Shown: positions 5,332-6,146 of the stretch, piece by piece
How the letters are laid out: every line of letters starts with the position of its first letter
Position numbering within the stretch: position 1 is the stretch's first letter
NCBI GenBank assembly: GCA_035656335.1
Contig: DASRSS010000310.1
Span: 1 to 6,146 of the forward strand
DNA length: 6,146 nucleotides
Reading direction: 5' to 3'
From: DASRSS01 sp035656335
GTDB lineage: Bacteria; Actinomycetota; Actinomycetes; Mycobacteriales; Jatrophihabitantaceae
Position numbers and translations under genes: made by a program
The notes under the pieces: model-generated
What the model was told of the DNA's origin: nothing
The model's database searches: none
Seen by the model: only the letters and a program-made list of their open reading frames with translations

Positions 5332-6116
5332 TGCAGCTGATCGAGGTCGAGTCCGCGGACGATCCCCGGCTCGACGACTTCCGGTCGCTGCAGGATGCGG
5401 ACGTGCGCCCGGACCGGCGCGGCATCGTGATCGCCGAGGGTGTGAACGTGGTCGAGCGGCTGGCCGGCTCGCTGTACCTGGTGCGCGCGGTGTTCGGCGT
5501 CCCCGCCCGGATCGAGGCGCTGGCACCGGTGCTCGAGCGGCTGGACGTGCCCGTCTACGTCGCGGACAAGTGGCTGCTCTCGGACGTGGTGGGCTTTCGC
5601 GTCACGCGCGGCGTGTTGGCGTCCGCCGACCGCTCACGCCCGGTGGACAGAGCCGCCGTGCTCACCGTCAGTAAGCGGGTGGCCGTCCTCGAGGGCCTGA
5701 ACGACTTCGAGAACCTCGGCGCCCTGTTCCGCAACGCGGCCGCGTTCGGCATCGACGCGGTGCTGCTGGACTCCCAGTGCGCCGACCCGCTGTACCGGCG
5801 GAGCGTGCGGGTGTCGATGGGGCACGTGCTGCGCGTCCCGTTCGCGGTGCTGCCCGGGCCGCTGCCCGGCGCGCTGGACGAGCTGCGCGCGCACGGGTTC
5901 CGCCTGCTCGCGCTGACCCCGCGGGCCGACGCGCGCCCGCTGCGCGAACTCGAGCCGCCCGGCCGGTGGGCCGTGCTGCTCGGCGCCGAAGGCCCGGGCC
6001 TCACCGACGCCGCCCTGGACGGCGCGGACGAGCGGGTGCGCATCCCGATGGCCGGCGGCGTCGACTCGCTCAACGTCGCGACCGCAGCCGCGGTCGCCTT
6101 CGCCCAGCTCAGCTGA
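5331..6116 (+). CDS. SpoU/TrmH family RNA 2'-O-methyltransferase
   Basis: This 261-residue SPOUT-class enzyme transfers a methyl group from S-adenosylmethionine to a ribose 2'-OH in rRNA or tRNA. The N-terminal ~100 residues fit the RNA-binding domain (GIVIAEGVNVVERL, 31-44). The three SpoU motifs are intact. Motif 1 is NDFENLGALFRNAAAFG (124-140) with the catalytic-type Asn128 and Arg134. Motif 2 is LLGAEGPGL (216-224) with Glu220. Motif 3 is IPMAGGVDSLNVATAAAVAF (238-257), which with motif 2 forms the trefoil-knot cofactor site. DPLYRRSVRVSMG (152-164) is also typical. The length is normal. It lies 22 bases after the exporter gene with its own -10-like box. The target nucleotide is unknown. 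The mycobacterial Rv0881-like position suggests a housekeeping role, but SpoU enzymes can also confer antibiotic resistance. Confidence 0.93.
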   Translation: MQLIEVESADDPRLDDFRSLQDADVRPDRRGIVIAEGVNVVERLAGSLYLVRAVFGVPARIEALAPVLERLDVPVYVADKWLLSDVVGFRVTRGVLASADRSRPVDRAAVLTVSKRVAVLEGLNDFENLGALFRNAAAFGIDAVLLDSQCADPLYRRSVRVSMGHVLRVPFAVLPGPLPGALDELRAHGFRLLALTPRADARPLRELEPPGRWAVLLGAEGPGLTDAALDGADERVRIPMAGGVDSLNVATAAAVAFAQLS

Positions 6117-6146
6117 CTGGTCGCGTGGCCGCTGATCCGCCTGGCC
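6117..6146. other. Window end, unassigned
   Basis: Thirty bases follow the methyltransferase stop. There is an in-frame-open GTG at 6125 but no ribosome-binding site or -10 box in front of it. On the minus strand two frames are open into the methyltransferase gene. The stretch is too short to assign, and no terminator hairpin is visible. Confidence 0.3.

Noticed and set aside
3910..5340. A 476-residue plus-strand open frame overlapping the MFS exporter
   Set aside because: The translation is Arg/Ala/Asp-rich, low in complexity and out of frame with the recognisable exporter; it is a GC-bias shadow.
5323..5340. Five-codon upstream mini-ORF overlapping the methyltransferase start
   Set aside because: It lies over the likely -10 box and would not be transcribed if the mRNA is leaderless. 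There is no ribosome-binding site.

Overview
The window is a stretch of very GC-rich bacterial DNA with strong G/C bias at third codon positions, frequent GTG starts and several leaderless-looking promoters. Together with two actinobacteria-restricted families (DUF3027 and DUF2530), this points to an actinomycete. The gene set and orientations resemble a conserved neighbourhood that I recall from mycobacteria (M. tuberculosis Rv0876c/Rv0877 and Rv0880-Rv0882) and from Pseudonocardiales-type genomes. That comparison is from memory and was not searched. Nothing looks like a phage, insertion sequence, CRISPR array or recent island; this is mostly conserved chromosomal DNA.

Layout, left to right. 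A minus-strand MFS-type membrane protein (1-826) runs off the left edge. It diverges, across 49 bp, from a DUF3027 protein with a four-cysteine, zinc-site-like cluster (876-1667, plus). That gene meets a small two-helix DUF2530 membrane protein (1668-1934, minus) tail to tail with no spacer. A 97-bp divergent gap leads to an NCS2/AzgA-type purine permease (2032-3486, plus), which is followed at once by a strong perfect hairpin, probably its terminator.

The right part holds a MarR-family regulator (3576-4013) and an MFS_3-type exporter (4010-5308), overlapping by four bases. A palindrome that also contains the -10 box sits directly upstream, so an autoregulated regulator-exporter operon is likely. 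A SpoU/TrmH-family RNA 2'-O-methyltransferase (5331-6116) follows, with what looks like its own leaderless promoter in the 22-bp gap.

Points most worth a second look are the operator/promoter overlap in front of the MarR gene, the near-identical leaderless promoter blocks in front of the DUF3027 and methyltransferase genes, and the A/T-rich 5' end of the exporter with a TTA codon at position 4. The unexplained cysteine cluster of the DUF3027 protein is a further one. I did not find convincing evidence of a wholly new system.
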